A DNA stretch of 64,000 nucleotides from Caballeronia cordobensis (GTDB lineage Bacteria; Pseudomonadota; Gammaproteobacteria; Burkholderiales; Burkholderiaceae), in the NCBI RefSeq assembly GCF_001544575.2, contig NZ_FCNY02000004.1:310001-374000 (forward strand), read 5' to 3'. The position numbers and the translations under genes were made by a program. The notes beneath the pieces are model-generated. The model was not told where the DNA came from. It searched no databases and was given only the letters and a program-made list of their open reading frames with translations. Positions 36,189 to 44,891 of this stretch are shown in pieces; within the stretch, counting starts at the first letter, position 1; every line of letters starts with the position of its first letter.

Positions 36189-36986
36189 TCAAGCCTTCGA
36201 ATAGTCGACGAAGCCCGTCAGCACCGTATCCGACGGCTTGCGCCGCTGCAGGCGAAACACGCCGACGCCATTGCGCGAGCCGTCCGTGTTGGTGTTGCCC
36301 TCGATCGTCTGCAGCGCGCCGCCCGGGAGCACCGATTCGACGATGCCCGTATGGCCCATTCCTCCTCCGAAGTCGAGAATGAAGATCAGACCGGGCTGAA
36401 TCAGATTCCGGTTATCCAGAGCCTGTTGCCGCGTGATTCGTCCTACGTTCGCAAGGTCCGCCGCAGCGGCCCAGTGCTGATGGCAACTCGCGGTCTTCGG
36501 CAGAGGCGTTGCCCGGTTCATGTGTTGCGCGGCCTGCTCAAACACCCAGTACATGAAGCACATGCACCAGGGACGCGAGTCGGGACTGCCTTTGGTGGGA
36601 TCCATGCCGGCCGCACGCAAATACTCATCGACCATCGGTCCTCTGTTAGAGCCGCGCGGCACCTCCATCTGATGGTCCTGCGACGCAGCCACGGCCAGCG
36701 CCTGCGACAGAAGTTGCGCGACTGGCTGGACGACCGATGGCAGCACGCCGAACAGCGCCGTCCAGGTATGGAACCCGATCTCGCCGTCAATCTTCAAGGG
36801 CAGCCCGCTGTCATCCGAGTGCTGAGCCTGGAAAAGCTTCACGACCGATTCCGTTTGCGCATCGAAGATGCCGGTCACGGATGCGCCATAGCCCAGTGCA
36901 CGCAGCCTGTCTTGCACTAACCTTACTTTGTCGGGCGCGGCAATACCGGCTTTGAGAATCACGCCATCAAACGGTCTGATATCCAC
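36189..36986 (-). CDS. peptidoglycan-binding / CHAP-type amidase-like hydrolase
   Basis: A 265-aa protein without signal peptide. Residues about 15-80 (VRLVQDRLRALGYGASVTGI, TGIFDAQTESVVKLFQAQH, GEIGFHTWTALFG) form a PG_binding_1 domain. The C-terminal part looks like a CHAP/NlpC-P60 cysteine hydrolase, with Cys141 in RPWCMCF, His212 in GGMGHTGIVE and Glu229/Asn231 in IEGNTN. The start is GTG 36986 behind GGGAG. Absence of a signal peptide and the DUF2235 lipase next door suggest a type VI secretion-like effector or endolysin-like role. Confidence 0.82.
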   Translation of the reverse strand: MDIRPFDGVILKAGIAAPDKVRLVQDRLRALGYGASVTGIFDAQTESVVKLFQAQHSDDSGLPLKIDGEIGFHTWTALFGVLPSVVQPVAQLLSQALAVAASQDHQMEVPRGSNRGPMVDEYLRAAGMDPTKGSPDSRPWCMCFMYWVFEQAAQHMNRATPLPKTASCHQHWAAAADLANVGRITRQQALDNRNLIQPGLIFILDFGGGMGHTGIVESVLPGGALQTIEGNTNTDGSRNGVGVFRLQRRKPSDTVLTGFVDYSKA

Positions 36987-37247
36987 GGTAGGCTCCCGCT
37001 AAAAGGAAACGGCAGTTCGGAACTGGCCTACTCGGAAGACGAATCTCGGATCAGTGAATTGAAGAGGTCGCTGCGTGATTCACGTCCTTTATAAGACTGC
37101 ATAGGGATGCGCGTCGCATCACGTTTGACGGACGCGATAGGCGGTTTCGGCCAAATCGCCGTCCACATACGACGCATGCCTTGCCGAGTGCGCCGACAAA
37201 AGCTAAGACATACTTATCGTGTGCTCGGGAAATGAGGGAAGCTCGCC

Positions 37248-38447
37248 ATGGCAAAGAACATCATTTTTTGCGCCGACGGAACGTGGAACGGACCGAACAC
37301 CGATCAAGACAACGACGGCATTCCTGATCCGACCAACGTGTTCAAGGCATTTCTCCTGTTGCGCGGCGTACCGGATCCCGCTTCGACGCTGCTCGCCTCG
37401 GAGCAGGAAATCGCGGAGCCGGGGCCGGACGGGCAAGTGGCCAAATATCTGCACGGCGTGGGCGATTCGCGTAACGTCATTAAAAAGTTGTTAGGCGGCG
37501 CATTCGGGGATGGCATCATCGCGCGCATCGTGCGTGGCTACACCTTCGTATCGCGCCACTATGAGCCGGGCGACCACATCGTCCTGATGGGATTCAGCCG
37601 CGGTGCGTACACGGCGCGCGCGCTCGGGGGCATGATCGCGAATGTCGGGCTGCTCGATAAGAGCCGCTTCGACCTCAACGACAAGGCGCTTGCGTATCGC
37701 ATGGGCATTCTCGCGTGGCGCAAGCATCGCGAGTCGAGGCCCGCGCCGCGCGACACCGGCGGTGGACTGAAGGGCCTGCTGGACAGGATCGTCAACTTCG
37801 ATCCTACCCTCCGCCTCACGGAGTTGCAGCCGGAAGATACCGTGGCCGTGGACGAGATACGGGCGATCGGCGTGTGGGACACGGTCGGCGCGCTCGGCAT
37901 CCCGGCTTATCTGGACGACGAAGACTCCACCGTTGATCTGTACCGCTTCGCCGACACGGCGCTCAATCCGAAGGTCAAGTTCGGCATCCACGCGATAAGC
38001 CTCGACGAGCAGCGCGGCGACTTCACGCCCACGCTCTGGGACGCCCGTGCGGGCATCACGCAGGTGCTCTTCGCGGGTGCGCACGCGGACGTCGGCGGCG
38101 GTTATCCGAACAATGAATCGGGCCTCTCCGATATCGCCTGCGAATGGATGCTGAACCGCCTCGCCGATCCGTCCATCGGCGTTCGTCTCAACGCGCAGCC
38201 CTGGTCGTTGAATCCGGACTTTCTTGGCGAGGCGCACTCGCCGTGGACCGGTCTGCCGTTCTCACTGCGACCGTTCGGACCGCGCGGCCCGTTTGCCTTC
38301 CCTCAGGACATCGGCGCGCATATTTCGATCGCGCAGCGCATGGGCCTTGTGAACGTGGCCGGCAGACCGGTGCCAAATCCCAACCTCTATTCGCCCGCCG
38401 TTCTCGCGGCAGCCGTCACTGCGCAAACCAAATGGATTATGAGCTAG
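37248..38447 (+). CDS. DUF2235 alpha/beta-hydrolase (Tle-like phospholipase-type protein)
   Basis: A 399-aa DUF2235 protein. It starts MAKNIIFCADGTWNGPNTDQ, the family's N-terminal strand. The nucleophile elbow is GFSRGAYTAR with Ser117, later GVWDTVGALGIP and the GAHADVGGGYP segment. DUF2235 members include type VI secretion lipases that attack membranes of rivals. No signal peptide. It is divergent from the CHAP hydrolase with a 261-bp spacer in which I see no other gene. No VgrG, Hcp or PAAR gene is in the window, so the delivery route is unproven. Confidence 0.85.
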   Translation: MAKNIIFCADGTWNGPNTDQDNDGIPDPTNVFKAFLLLRGVPDPASTLLASEQEIAEPGPDGQVAKYLHGVGDSRNVIKKLLGGAFGDGIIARIVRGYTFVSRHYEPGDHIVLMGFSRGAYTARALGGMIANVGLLDKSRFDLNDKALAYRMGILAWRKHRESRPAPRDTGGGLKGLLDRIVNFDPTLRLTELQPEDTVAVDEIRAIGVWDTVGALGIPAYLDDEDSTVDLYRFADTALNPKVKFGIHAISLDEQRGDFTPTLWDARAGITQVLFAGAHADVGGGYPNNESGLSDIACEWMLNRLADPSIGVRLNAQPWSLNPDFLGEAHSPWTGLPFSLRPFGPRGPFAFPQDIGAHISIAQRMGLVNVAGRPVPNPNLYSPAVLAAAVTAQTKWIMS

Positions 38448-39022
38448 AGGGCTTCGCGGCATTCGGCTCGTCGCGTGCAGGGTGCTGAGGGGGCGTGCTC
38501 TTGAGCATCGCCTCATCCGCAAAGCAACGCGCACCCTGTCAGATGCGAGCAAGGGCGCAGCCGACGTTCTTCTATCCGCGTTGAACGCTTTCGCGGCGCG
38601 CATCGCGCCGGATCTCGTGTGACCGGTCCAGGCGTTTCCCGGTTGCGCCATCACATACCCACTCACAACCGCGCACAGCGCCGCCGGCGAGTTTCACCGG
38701 CGCGGCGGCCGCATCACCTCTTGTCCAGAAGCGTTTGCAATAGCCTGGCGCCGTCCCGGCCTTTCGCTATCTCGGCCACTATCACGCTCGTATAAAAATT
38801 CGAATGGATTATATCGCCACGCGATTCTACGGCCCGATTGCTAGGGAAAATCCTGACAACTTTCCGGCAAACTTCCGCGTAAAAACGGATATTCTATCTT
38901 TGTCTAGTTTTTTGGACGTATCGACGACCGGGTCAATCGGCGTCCACGTCACCGCCGCCGATGCGAGTTCATCTGGCGAGCGGGCCGCTCCTGGAAAAGC
39001 TGGACAAACAGGAGATCCGTCA
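38448..39022. other. 575-bp intergenic region upstream of the porin
   Basis: No gene was recognised. A GC-rich imperfect hairpin (GCCGCCGG ... CCGGCGCGGC, about 38680-38710) may end the DUF2235 transcript. The AT-rich part after about 38790 includes TATAAAAATT and a GTCTAGTTTTTTGGAC near-palindrome, probably the porin promoter and operator. Confidence 0.55.
38902..38917. promoter_or_regulatory. imperfect GTCTA...GAC palindrome before the porin
   Basis: GTCTAGTTTTTTGGAC agrees at 12 of 16 positions with the perfect palindrome at 40151-40166 upstream of the MFS/PyrKD operon. It lies about 105 bp before the porin start. It may be a second binding site for the same regulator. Confidence 0.45.
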
Positions 39023-40081
39023 ATGTCAAAGAAGCACTTCAACGCGCTTTCCGCGGTATGCATAGCGAGTGCGGCGTCGCTCAGCACGCCCGCAATCGCG
39101 CAGTCCTCTGTTTCGCTCTACGGCCTCATCGATGGCTTCGTGGGTGAAGTGAAGAATCCGGGCGCGCACTCGGCAACAGTCATGCAGGGCGGCGGAATGT
39201 CGACGTCGTTCTGGGGTCTTCGTGGAACGGAAGACCTCGGAGGCGGCTACTCGACCTACTTCGTTCTCGAATCTTACTTTCAACCCAACAACGGCACGTT
39301 CGGGCGGTTCGCCAACGACAGTTTCTTCTCTCGCAACGCCTATGTCGGCCTTGCCACGCCCTACGGTTCGATACGCGCCGGCCGCCTCACGACGCCCCTG
39401 TATATTTCGACCATCAACCAGAACCCGTTCTTCAACTCGTACACGTTCTCGCCGTGGATCCTGCACACGTACAAAGGTCTCGGACCTCAGGGCGTGGTCG
39501 GAGATTCCGGCTGGAACAACGCCGTAGCCTATTCGACGCCCAACTGGGCGGGACTGACCGGCCAGCTCATTTACTCGTTCGGCAATTCCGCCAGCCAGCC
39601 CAGCTCCAAGAAATGGGGCGCGCAGCTCGGGTATGCCAACGGGCCGTTTCAGTTGACCGCCAATTATCAGTGGATCAACTACAGCAATTTGGCGGGCGAC
39701 ATTGCAAGCTCGCTGCCGGGCGTCGCGGGGCTGCAAAGCCAGGCCACCGCCCAACTAGCTGGTTCATATAATTTCAATGTCGTGCGCGTCTTTGCCGGCT
39801 ATATGAATATCCGCGACAAGGCGGCCCCCGGCACGATCACCACGAACACGGAACATATCGGCGTCACAATTCCCGTTGGAGCCTCGAGCATCCTAGCCGC
39901 ACTTGCGTATTCGAAGTCGTCGGGCACGAACAGCAACGACGTGAATCGCCTGACATGGTCCGTCGGTTATGACTATCCCCTCTCCAAGCGCACCGACGCC
40001 TACGCAGGGTTCAAGTACGACCGCTATGACAGCTTGTCCACCGGATTGACGTACGGCGTCGGGCTCCGTCATCAATTCTGA
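39023..40081 (+). CDS. outer-membrane porin (Gram-negative general porin, Burkholderia type)
   Basis: A 352-aa beta-barrel porin. The signal peptide is MSKKHFNALSAVCIASAASL with cleavage after AIAQ; the mature start SSVSLYGLIDGFVG is typical of the betaproteobacterial OmpC-like porins. SFWGLRGTEDLGGGYSTYFV and the C-terminal TYGVGLRHQF, with terminal Phe for Bam recognition, confirm it. ATG 39023 has AGGAGAT upstream; longer frames are not supported. It sits just ahead of an MFS/PyrK/PyrD/M20 operon and could be the outer-membrane entry for that substrate. Confidence 0.95.
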   Translation: MSKKHFNALSAVCIASAASLSTPAIAQSSVSLYGLIDGFVGEVKNPGAHSATVMQGGGMSTSFWGLRGTEDLGGGYSTYFVLESYFQPNNGTFGRFANDSFFSRNAYVGLATPYGSIRAGRLTTPLYISTINQNPFFNSYTFSPWILHTYKGLGPQGVVGDSGWNNAVAYSTPNWAGLTGQLIYSFGNSASQPSSKKWGAQLGYANGPFQLTANYQWINYSNLAGDIASSLPGVAGLQSQATAQLAGSYNFNVVRVFAGYMNIRDKAAPGTITTNTEHIGVTIPVGASSILAALAYSKSSGTNSNDVNRLTWSVGYDYPLSKRTDAYAGFKYDRYDSLSTGLTYGVGLRHQF

Positions 40082-40150
40082 AACGGCATGCCGGGATTCA
40101 AGGGTTTTTACCCATTCGATTCGTATTGCGGTCATCTGAGAAAGAGTCTA

Positions 40151-40166
40151 GTCTAAATATTTAGAC
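40151..40166. promoter_or_regulatory. perfect 16-bp palindrome, probable operator
   Basis: GTCTAAATATTTAGAC is its own reverse complement and lies about 200 bp before the MFS start at 40365, in the gap after the porin. Palindromes of this shape are bound by GntR- or MarR-type dimers. No regulator gene is adjacent in the window. Confidence 0.6.
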
Positions 40167-40364
40167 GAACGAGCGCACCAAGAGACGCTTCCGCTAGTCA
40201 TGCAGTGAAATCCAGCTTCTATATCGGACCACGCTTGCAATTTCGGTGATTGTTGCCTGGAGCCGCAAGCCGATTTTGAGTCGTCCGAGCCGTCTATTTT
40301 TTTGTACAAACGGCGAAATAGAAGCCAGAAATGTGAATGGCGGAAGTCGATATCCGAGGTGTCA

Positions 40365-41630
40365 ATGGAGAAAGGAATGGAAGCGAACGCGAAAGCAGCC
40401 GTATGCGAGAGATCTATTGCTCCGGCGGCGTCGGAACGACCCGACAAATACGCATGGAAAGCGCTGGCCGGGTCAGCCATCGGTTATGCGATGGATGGCT
40501 TCGACCTGCTCATTCTCGGATTCATGCTTCCGGTCATCGCGCTGGAACTGCATCTCACCACGCAACAGTCCGGCGCGCTGGTGACATGGACGCTGATTGG
40601 CGCCGTGGCCGGCGGCATCATCTTCGGTGCGCTCAGTGACCGGTTCGGACGCATCCGTGTGCTGACATGGACGATCGTCCTGTTCGCGGTCTTCACCGGA
40701 CTCTGCGCCTTCGCCACCGGCTTCTATGATTTGCTGGCCTATCGGACCATCGCGGGCATTGGCCTCGGCGGCGAATTCGGCATTGGGATGGCGCTTGCCG
40801 CGGAGGCCTGGCCGGCAAAACACCGGGCACGCGTCTCGTCATACGTCGCGCTCGGATGGCAATCCGGCGTGCTTGCCGCCTCGCTGCTGACACCGCTTCT
40901 GCTGCCTCATATCGGCTGGCGCGGCATGTTTCTCCTCGGCGTGGCGCCCGCATTGGTCGCGTGGGTGGTCCGAAACAAGCTCCACGAGCCGGAAGTGTTC
41001 GTCCGCACCAAGACGACGGAGAAGAAACCCAATGCCTTCCGCATGCTCGTGATCGATCGCCGCACGACGCGCACGAGCCTGGGCATCGTCATTCTCTGCG
41101 CGGTACAAAACTTCGGCTACTACGGCATCATGATCTGGCTGCCGACGTATCTCGCGAAGACACTTGGCTTCGGGCTGACGAAATCGGCATTGTGGACCTC
41201 GGTGACCATCGTCGGGATGATGGTGGGTGTATACGTCTTCGGACAACTGGCGGACCGTATCGGACGCAAGCCGACATTCGTCATGTTCCAGATAGGCGCG
41301 GCTGCAATGGTCGTTGTCTACTCCACGTTGGGCGATCCTACGGTGATGCTCTGGGCAGGCGCGCTATTGGGCATGCTCGTCAATGGAATGATAGGCGGGT
41401 ACGGTGCTCTGATTTCGGAAGCATATCCGACTGCCGCGCGTGCAACCGCACAAAACACGCTCTTCAATATCGGCCGCGCGGTGGGCGGCTTCGGTCCGAT
41501 CGTCGTCGGCAGTCTCGCCGCAACCTATTCGTTTCAGGCAGCCATCGCCCTTCTGGCAAGCATCTATGTTCTCGATGTGATCGCCACGATTTTCCTCGTG
41601 CCCGAATTGAAGGGCAAGGAACTCGATTGA
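40365..41630 (+). CDS. MFS transporter (AAHS-like), probable orotate or related acid carrier
   Basis: A 421-aa inner-membrane carrier with 12 predicted spans. It has the motifs SAIGYAMDGFDLLILGFMLP, GALSDRFGRIRVL (MFS motif A) and RTIAGIGLGGEFGIGMALAA, typical of aromatic acid:H+ symporter and sialate-type carriers. ATG 40365 follows CGAGG; ATG 40377 is an alternative. It is the first gene of a four-gene unit with pyrK-like, pyrD-like and an M20 amidohydrolase. I infer uptake of orotate, dihydroorotate or a similar ureido/pyrimidine acid. Confidence 0.88.
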   Translation: MEKGMEANAKAAVCERSIAPAASERPDKYAWKALAGSAIGYAMDGFDLLILGFMLPVIALELHLTTQQSGALVTWTLIGAVAGGIIFGALSDRFGRIRVLTWTIVLFAVFTGLCAFATGFYDLLAYRTIAGIGLGGEFGIGMALAAEAWPAKHRARVSSYVALGWQSGVLAASLLTPLLLPHIGWRGMFLLGVAPALVAWVVRNKLHEPEVFVRTKTTEKKPNAFRMLVIDRRTTRTSLGIVILCAVQNFGYYGIMIWLPTYLAKTLGFGLTKSALWTSVTIVGMMVGVYVFGQLADRIGRKPTFVMFQIGAAAMVVVYSTLGDPTVMLWAGALLGMLVNGMIGGYGALISEAYPTAARATAQNTLFNIGRAVGGFGPIVVGSLAATYSFQAAIALLASIYVLDVIATIFLVPELKGKELD

Positions 41631-41684
41631 ACGTTCGCGCGTGAGACCCGCGGGTCTCGCAGTCATATAAAGAGTGGAGTCGTC

Positions 41685-42533
41685 ATGTCAGCAAGCCCGT
41701 GCGGCGGCGGAAAAGCCGCGACCGTTGCTTCTCATCGTTGCCGCGTCGTCGAACATTACTGGGTGAATCAGCGATACAAATACATTCGCCTCGAAGCGGA
41801 TTCTCCTATCGCAACGGTCACGCAGGCTGGTCAGTTCTATCAGCTCAAGTGCCCGACCACGGCCGAGCACGAACCCTTCCTACTCCGGCCAATGAGTGTC
41901 TATGGCGCGGGACCGGAAGACAACCGTATCGAGTTTCTCTACAACGTGACCGGCGTCGGCACGAAAGCCATGGCGACGTTGCCGGAAGGCGGCTACATGG
42001 ACATCGTCGGGCCGCTTGGCAACACGTTTACGTTCAGCCCCGGCTATCGCCGCATTCTGGTCGTCGCGCGAGGCGTGGGCCTGGCCACGATGGCGCCGCT
42101 CGTCAGGGAAGCGTCGCAGGCGGGCGTCGCGATCACCGCGGTCATGTCGGCCCGTTCGCCGGCGGATCTGATGGAGAAGGAGTTTCTGCGCGGCGCAGTC
42201 GCCGACGTTCGCAGCGTCTTCGATGCCGACGGTTCCTCTTCGGTCGAAGCCGTCGCGATCCTGATTCGCGATCTGATTCACGAGCAGCAACCCGATGCGG
42301 TGTACACCTGCGGATCGCAGCGCCTGCTCATGCTGCTCCAGCGCGTCCTGAACGACTATCCGCACGTCACCGCCGAAGTCGCCATGGAGCAGCACATGGC
42401 CTGCGGCATGGGCGTTTGCCTGTCCTGCGTGCGCATGTTCGATTGCGATGGAGACCGTAGATTTCTGCGTGTCTGCCGCGAAGGTCCCGTGTTTCCGATT
42501 CGTGAAGTCGTCGGGGAGGTGGAATTTGGCTAA
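41685..42533 (+). CDS. PyrK-like dihydroorotate dehydrogenase electron-transfer subunit
   Basis: A 282-aa flavo-iron-sulfur protein. An N-terminal ferredoxin-reductase-like FAD domain has LLRPMSVYG (RPxS flavin motif). The nucleotide segment reads VVARGVGLATMAPL, with Ala-Arg where PyrK usually has Gly-Gly. Four cysteines for a [2Fe-2S] cluster are Cys240, Cys245, Cys248 (MACGMGVCLSCV) and Cys264 (RVCREGPVF), matching PyrK. ATG 41685 has GTGGAG upstream. It partners with the PyrD-like protein encoded next, whose start overlaps its stop by 8 bp, to form an NAD(H)-linked class 1B enzyme. Confidence 0.9.
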   Translation: MSASPCGGGKAATVASHRCRVVEHYWVNQRYKYIRLEADSPIATVTQAGQFYQLKCPTTAEHEPFLLRPMSVYGAGPEDNRIEFLYNVTGVGTKAMATLPEGGYMDIVGPLGNTFTFSPGYRRILVVARGVGLATMAPLVREASQAGVAITAVMSARSPADLMEKEFLRGAVADVRSVFDADGSSSVEAVAILIRDLIHEQQPDAVYTCGSQRLLMLLQRVLNDYPHVTAEVAMEQHMACGMGVCLSCVRMFDCDGDRRFLRVCREGPVFPIREVVGEVEFG

Positions 42534-43476
42534 TCTCACGACCCGGGTTGGCGACCTGATCCTGCGCAACCCCGTCATGCCGGCGTCCGGCTGCTTTGCG
42601 ATCGAATATCGGGAGGCGCTCGACTTCAACCGTCTGGGCGCGCTCGTCGTGAAAAGCGTGTCGCCCAAATCGCGCGCGGGTAATCCGACACCTCGCGTAG
42701 CCGATTGCCACAGCGGCATGCTGAACTCCATCGGTATCCCTAGCAAGGGTCTCGACTATTACCGCGAGCACGTACTGCCGCCCTACCTGAAATTCAACAC
42801 GCCCGTTGTCGTTTCCATCTCGGCCGATACCGCGGATGAATTCGGCGACGCGTGCGAGCAAATGTCGTTGCCCGAAGTCGCGGCCATCGAAGCCAATATC
42901 TCGTGCCCGAACCTCGAAGCCGACGGCATGGCTTTCGCGATGCTGCCGGAAACGACGTACAAGGCGGTCACCGCCATCCGTCGCCGTACCCGGCATCCGT
43001 TCTGGGTCAAGCTCACGCCGAATGCGAGCAACATTGCCGCCGTCGCGCGCGCAGCCGAGGACGCGGGCGCCGACGCCATCGTCATGGGAAACACGGTGCT
43101 CGGCATGGCCATCGACATCCGGACGCGCAAGCCCAAGCTGGGGAATGTGATGGGCGGCCTTTCCGGTCCCGCCATCAAGCCGATCGCACTCCGCCTCGTG
43201 CATCAGTGTTATCGCTCTATCCGCATTCCGATCATCGGCTGCGGCGGAATTCAGAGTGCCGAAGACGCGATCGAATTTATGCTCGCGGGGGCAAGCGCCG
43301 TTCAGGTGGGCACCGCGTCCTTCCGCGATCCGGGCGTCATGCAAAAGATCGTTGACGGCCTCGCGGCTTATTGCGACGAGACAGGACTCGAACGGATCAG
43401 CGACCTTACGGGCCAACTCAAGCTCGACCACCAACTGAGCGACCGATGGCTGCGCTTCGCGCAACAATCGGGCTGA
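42526..43476 (+). CDS. dihydroorotate dehydrogenase, class 1B-type catalytic subunit (PyrD-like)
   Basis: A 316-aa FMN TIM-barrel protein. Motifs include GCFAIEYREALDFNRLGALV, Lys43 in VVKSVSPKSR, PRVADCHSGMLNSIG, the active-site loop EANISCPNLEADG with catalytic Cys127, and IPIIGCGGIQSAEDAIEFML for the FMN phosphate. Cys rather than Ser marks class 1. The start is TTG 42526, behind GGGGAGG and overlapping the pyrK stop, so expression is coupled. A class 1B pair in a betaproteobacterium, beside a transporter and amidohydrolase, suggests catabolic orotate reduction rather than pyrimidine synthesis. Confidence 0.9.
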   Translation: MANLTTRVGDLILRNPVMPASGCFAIEYREALDFNRLGALVVKSVSPKSRAGNPTPRVADCHSGMLNSIGIPSKGLDYYREHVLPPYLKFNTPVVVSISADTADEFGDACEQMSLPEVAAIEANISCPNLEADGMAFAMLPETTYKAVTAIRRRTRHPFWVKLTPNASNIAAVARAAEDAGADAIVMGNTVLGMAIDIRTRKPKLGNVMGGLSGPAIKPIALRLVHQCYRSIRIPIIGCGGIQSAEDAIEFMLAGASAVQVGTASFRDPGVMQKIVDGLAAYCDETGLERISDLTGQLKLDHQLSDRWLRFAQQSG

Positions 43477-43551
43477 GCCGAGGGAATGGAGTGCCATCGC
43501 GCGCCTTTGAAGCACCGGTAATCCGGCGTCTCCTGCAATTGGATAAGCAAT

Positions 43552-44805
43552 ATGGAAATTGTTGATCTGGCCGACCTCGCGCAAAAGCTCTTCGGTGACA
43601 TCCGTGCGCTGTCTTCTGACGGCGTGGGCGTCACGCGCGACAGCTACGGCGAGGGTGAATCGGCTGCCGCGGGTTATCTCGCCGGCTTTGCGGAGGCAGA
43701 GGGATTGCGCGTCGATATCGACCGTGCAGCGAATCTGATTTTCAGCTTGCCGGACACGGACCCCGACGCACCCGCGGTGTGGGTAGGCTCGCACATGGAC
43801 TCCGTTCCGCAGGGCGGCAACTTCGATGGACTCGCGGGAATCATTGCAGGCCTGTTGTGCCTGGTCACGCAAAGGCGCAGCGCCGAGCCATCGCCCACGC
43901 CGCTGCGCGTGATCGCGTTTCGCGGCGAGGAAAGCGCCTGGTTCGGAAAGGCATACATGGGCTCAGGCGCGGTCTTCGGCAAGCTTTCACCGCAAGACCT
44001 CGAACTGAAGCACCGCTCGTCCGGACAAACACTGTCCAGCCATATGAAGAACGTGGGAGCGGATGTCGACGCGATCGCTTCCGGCGAGATCCTGTTCGAC
44101 AAGTCGAAGGCCAAGGCTTATCTGGAACTGCACATCGAGCAGGGGCCGGTTATGGTGGCGAGAAAGATTCCGCTCGCCGTGGTGCCCGGAATTCGCGGCA
44201 ATGTGCGGCACAATCGCATCACCTGTATCGGCGAAGCCGGACATTCCGGCGCCGTGCCCCGCTGGTTGCGACATGACGCCATGTTCGCCGTCGCCGATCT
44301 GATCACGCGGCTGGACGAGCATTGGCGCGTGCTGCTCGAACGCGGCATCGACCTGGTCGTGACGAGCGGCGTCGTCGGCACCGATCCTGTCGAGCATTCC
44401 ATCTCCCGCATTCCCGGCACGGTCGGTTTCAGTTTCGAAGCGCGCAGCAAGAGCCGCGACACGCTCGAAGGGTTCTATCGACTCATGCGCAGCGAATGCG
44501 CGTCGATCGAGCGGGAACGCGGCGTCCGCTTCGAGTTCGACCGTCGCCTCGAATCCGCGCCGGCGACGATGGACGAAACTCTTTGCAACGCGCTTGCGGC
44601 ATCGTGCAAGCGCTTCGCGATCGATTTCGAAGCGGTTCCCAGCGGCGCAGGGCACGATGCGTCGCTGTTTGCCAATGCGGGTATCCCGAGCAGCATGCTA
44701 TTCATCCGCAACGAGAATGGCTCACATAATCCTTACGAAGCAATGGAAACCGAGGATTTCATCTTGGGCGTGATGGTGCTCGCCGACACCATCAACCGTC
44801 TTTGA
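43552..44805 (+). CDS. M20-family N-carbamoyl-L-amino-acid hydrolase / allantoate amidohydrolase-like
   Basis: A 417-aa binuclear metallohydrolase of the AllC/HyuC/ureidosuccinase branch. Metal-ligand motifs are VGSHMDSVPQGGNFDG, FRGEESAWFG, ELHIEQGPVM and the C-terminal GSHNPYEAME; the dimerisation domain contains GVVGTDPVEHSISRIPG. It cleaves N-carbamoyl amino acids to amino acid, CO2 and ammonia. After PyrKD-type orotate reduction, N-carbamoyl-aspartate would be the expected substrate, giving aspartate. A dihydroorotase is needed between them and is not in the window. Confidence 0.9.
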   Translation: MEIVDLADLAQKLFGDIRALSSDGVGVTRDSYGEGESAAAGYLAGFAEAEGLRVDIDRAANLIFSLPDTDPDAPAVWVGSHMDSVPQGGNFDGLAGIIAGLLCLVTQRRSAEPSPTPLRVIAFRGEESAWFGKAYMGSGAVFGKLSPQDLELKHRSSGQTLSSHMKNVGADVDAIASGEILFDKSKAKAYLELHIEQGPVMVARKIPLAVVPGIRGNVRHNRITCIGEAGHSGAVPRWLRHDAMFAVADLITRLDEHWRVLLERGIDLVVTSGVVGTDPVEHSISRIPGTVGFSFEARSKSRDTLEGFYRLMRSECASIERERGVRFEFDRRLESAPATMDETLCNALAASCKRFAIDFEAVPSGAGHDASLFANAGIPSSMLFIRNENGSHNPYEAMETEDFILGVMVLADTINRL

Positions 44806-44865
44806 CGAATACGGCTTGAAACTGAATGCAACCCGCTTCGATTCGAGTAAGAATAGAAGCACTAA

Positions 44866-44891
44866 ACGGACTCTTCGGGGTCCGTTTTTTT
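44866..44891 (+). terminator. intrinsic terminator of the MFS/PyrKD/M20 operon
   Basis: ACGGACTC (44866-44873) pairs with GGGTCCGT (44878-44885, one G-T wobble) around a TTCG tetraloop, followed by a run of seven T. It is 60 bp past the amidohydrolase stop and is the clearest terminator in the window. Confidence 0.9.
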
